DNA from: an uncultured Prevotella sp.
GTDB taxonomy: Bacteria > Bacteroidota > Bacteroidia > Bacteroidales > Bacteroidaceae
Direction: 5' to 3'
Assembly (NCBI GenBank): GCA_945830055.1
Contig: CALZXH010000003.1
Span: 1-64,000, forward strand
DNA length: 64,000 bases
Position 1 is the first letter of the stretch, and the number at the start of each line of letters is the position of its first letter. The notes beneath the pieces were generated by a model that was not told the origin of the DNA, made no database searches, and saw only the letters and a list, made by a program, of their open reading frames with translations. This document shows, piece by piece, positions 62,323 to 64,000 of the stretch. Position numbers and translations under genes: made by a program.

Positions 62323-63894
62323 CTATCTGCTGCCGCTGAGCACACCGCATTTCGTCACCGTGATTTGCGCGCCGCAGTTATTGCCTATGAGTTGTCCGTC
62401 ATCAAGTCCCCAAGCCACCTTGACATCCCATCCGCGCAGCTCCTTGCAGGCAAAGCGGTAATCGGCCTCTACCATCACGCTACGGTTGTAGCGAGGCTTC
62501 GCATAAGGCATCTTGTACGTGCCGAAGCCCTCTTGCCAGGACCCCAGCAAGCGGTAGGAGAGCCTGCTGTTTACAGCCCCTACCACGCCCACATGGACCG
62601 CCTGCATACGGTTGTTCTGCACGTAGATGTCTCCATTGGTATTGTATATGGGCGAACGGTAGAGGGGGTTGCCCATCACCTGTCCCCAGTGCTGCCATCC
62701 CGTATATATATAATGGTTATAGAACTCGTCACGACCGCAGATATGATCTTTGAGGGCAGGCGTATGGTCGTGATAGACCGGTCCGCTCTGGTATTTGGAA
62801 TAGAGATACTCCACCACCACATTCTTCAGCCATGTGCCCCGCTTCAGCTGCAGTTCGGCACCCAGCAGGATGTCGCGGAAGTCATAGAGGAAGTACTTGC
62901 TGTCTTTCTTCACATTCCATTCGTCTCCAGTGCCATAGCCGTTATAGTCGAGCTGGAACATAGACGAATGGTCCTCGAAGTACTTGTCGGCATACACACC
63001 GAGCTTCCACGAGGGGGCATCATAGTTGACCCTAATCATCCAGCTGCCCAACTGGTTGCCCTCGGCATTGCGGTAGGTGGTCTCCACCTGCTCTCCTCCA
63101 CTGGGAATAAAGGCGTTCCAGAAGTCGCGCAGACCGCTTGAGTTCTCTATTATGGTCATTGTCCCGTTGCCGTTCGGCTGGTAGGACGTACCGCCGAAGA
63201 CGCAAGCCATCTCAAGTCCCAGTTCCACCGAAAGGGGATGTTTCCCATCATCTTTTCCAATCTTCAGATAGCCCGCCTTGGCGTGGTAGAGGGCACCGTC
63301 CACATACTTGTTCTTACGGTCGGTAAACTCATGCTGCCAGCGCTGGTCGGTAAGCATGCCGTAAGCCACAAAGCCCTTGAGATGCACCCAGCCGGCAAGC
63401 AGGGGCACCTGCCAGTATTCGGGCAGGGAGAGACGCACCTGCGGCACAGGGCGCGCATTGATGCCAAAGGTCTGTCCGCCCGACGACAACAGCTGGTTTT
63501 TCAGCTCCATGGGGTATTCCCTGCTGCCCACGGTAAGCTCTCCCTTGAGCCAGCGCAGGGTGGCATAACACTGCTGCACCACCACATTCGACGTATAATG
63601 GTGCACCACTGCCATATCCAAGCCGTAGCCCCAAGCCCACCTGCGCATAGAGTCAGCCTGCAAGGACCGCTCCACGCCCGCCATCAGATAGCCGTTGGCC
63701 GACTGCAGCGAACTGAGTCCGTACTTGTTGGCATTCAGCCACAGCGGAGTGTTCCCTTCCGACAGGGATGCCTGCATCTGCACGCGGTACTTCACGTCAG
63801 AAGTCATCCTGTCCGCCCAGTTCTGCGCCGCCGTATTCAGCACGCACCACACGCCCGTCAGCATCCAGCACAATAAAAATATCCTGTATTTCAT
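62323..63894 (-). CDS. Wzi-type capsule assembly outer-membrane protein
   Basis: 523 residues, signal peptide to about residue 23 (TAAQ). The mature protein is rich in amphipathic strands ('WGYGLDMAVVHHYTSNVVVQ', 'LPEYWQVPLLAGWVHLKGFV', 'LLGAELQLKRGTWLKNVVVE', 'YLYSKYQSG') and has the 'NGYLMAGVERSLQ' opening seen in Bacteroidota capsule assembly Wzi-family proteins, which bind capsular polysaccharide at the outer membrane. It is about 50 residues longer than enterobacterial Wzi. No capsule genes are in the window. It lies 51 bp upstream of the lipocalin-like gene, perhaps in one transcript. Confidence 0.8.
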   Translation of the reverse strand: MKYRIFLLCWMLTGVWCVLNTAAQNWADRMTSDVKYRVQMQASLSEGNTPLWLNANKYGLSSLQSANGYLMAGVERSLQADSMRRWAWGYGLDMAVVHHYTSNVVVQQCYATLRWLKGELTVGSREYPMELKNQLLSSGGQTFGINARPVPQVRLSLPEYWQVPLLAGWVHLKGFVAYGMLTDQRWQHEFTDRKNKYVDGALYHAKAGYLKIGKDDGKHPLSVELGLEMACVFGGTSYQPNGNGTMTIIENSSGLRDFWNAFIPSGGEQVETTYRNAEGNQLGSWMIRVNYDAPSWKLGVYADKYFEDHSSMFQLDYNGYGTGDEWNVKKDSKYFLYDFRDILLGAELQLKRGTWLKNVVVEYLYSKYQSGPVYHDHTPALKDHICGRDEFYNHYIYTGWQHWGQVMGNPLYRSPIYNTNGDIYVQNNRMQAVHVGVVGAVNSRLSYRLLGSWQEGFGTYKMPYAKPRYNRSVMVEADYRFACKELRGWDVKVAWGLDDGQLIGNNCGAQITVTKCGVLSGSR

Positions 63895-63898
63895 TCAT

Positions 63899-64000
63899 CA
63901 TCTTAATATATTCACACTCCTGCTTCAGCATACTCCATAGCGGCATGGAATGCCGTCTGAAAAAAATTGGAGGGCATCCTACACTTCACAGCGACAGGTG
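63899..64000. other. Window end, no gene seen
   Basis: Only a small hairpin (CGGCAT/ATGCCG at 63941-63955) was noticed. The promoter of the Wzi-type gene should be here or beyond the window end, but no TAnnTTTG match was found on the minus strand. Confidence 0.5.

Noticed and set aside
63950-63961. Exact match to the Neisseria 12-base DNA uptake sequence (ATGCCGTCTGAA)
   Set aside because: Only one copy, in a Bacteroidales context; a 12-mer match of this kind is expected by chance in about 1% of such windows.

Overview
The window looks like chromosome of a gut-type Bacteroidales bacterium, most likely in or near Prevotellaceae. The evidence is SusC/SusD pairs, a hybrid two-component regulator (HTCS), fasciclin lipoproteins with acidic residues after the lipobox cysteine, promoters of the TAnnTTTG type with almost no Shine-Dalgarno sequences, and short 'Y.L.G....GLYI..GK' C-termini on secreted proteins. 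Genus and species cannot be fixed from the sequence. No rRNA, tRNA, CRISPR array, insertion sequence or prophage was seen.

Layout. (1) 1-219: C-terminal end of an Rpn/PD-(D/E)XK transposase-like protein with a GRAE repeat tail. (2) 405-5703, minus strand: three-gene operon of a purple-acid-phosphatase-like enzyme, a TonB-dependent receptor and a beta-helix lipoprotein, possibly for scavenging a phosphorylated nutrient. (3) 5841-12590, plus strand: complete tryptophan operon trpL-BEGDCFA. The leader holds an unlabelled trpL-type peptide with tandem Trp codons, a strong intrinsic terminator and a mutually exclusive antiterminator pairing. (4) 12600-52169: a pectin (homogalacturonan-type) polysaccharide utilisation locus of about 40 kb. 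It has a 1588-residue GH28-GH105-six-hairpin fusion, two PL1-type pectate lyases, a 1502-residue CE8 pectin methylesterase, a transport block in the order Fas-SusC-SusD-Fas-Fas-SusC-SusD, a secreted beta-helix protein of unknown role, a GH3 with a PA14 insert, and a convergent HTCS. (5) 52235-56922, minus strand: glycogen cluster (GH133 debranching enzyme, GT4 glycogen-synthase-like enzyme, GH57). (6) 57179-63894: housekeeping genes for a Crp/Fnr regulator, lipid kinase, miaA, gapA, mscL, a small lipoprotein and a Wzi-type outer-membrane protein.

How the parts work together. The lyases and CE8 would demethylate and cut pectin outside the cell. The lipoproteins and two SusC/D pairs would capture and import oligogalacturonides. 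The GH28/GH105 fusion and GH3 would finish them in the periplasm. The HTCS would sense a product and activate the locus. Three locus promoters (12.6, 24.4 and 43.4 kb) share a C-run whose last C is exactly 21 nt upstream of the -7 box, with a weaker copy 22-23 nt further up, as expected for an AraC-type dimer.

Most unusual points: the HTCS passes from its HisKA helices into the receiver domain without a HATPase domain; the HTCS/GH3 convergent end is a triplicated 22-bp repeat forming a two-way terminator; and the trp leader shows textbook ribosome-stalling attenuation outside the Proteobacteria.
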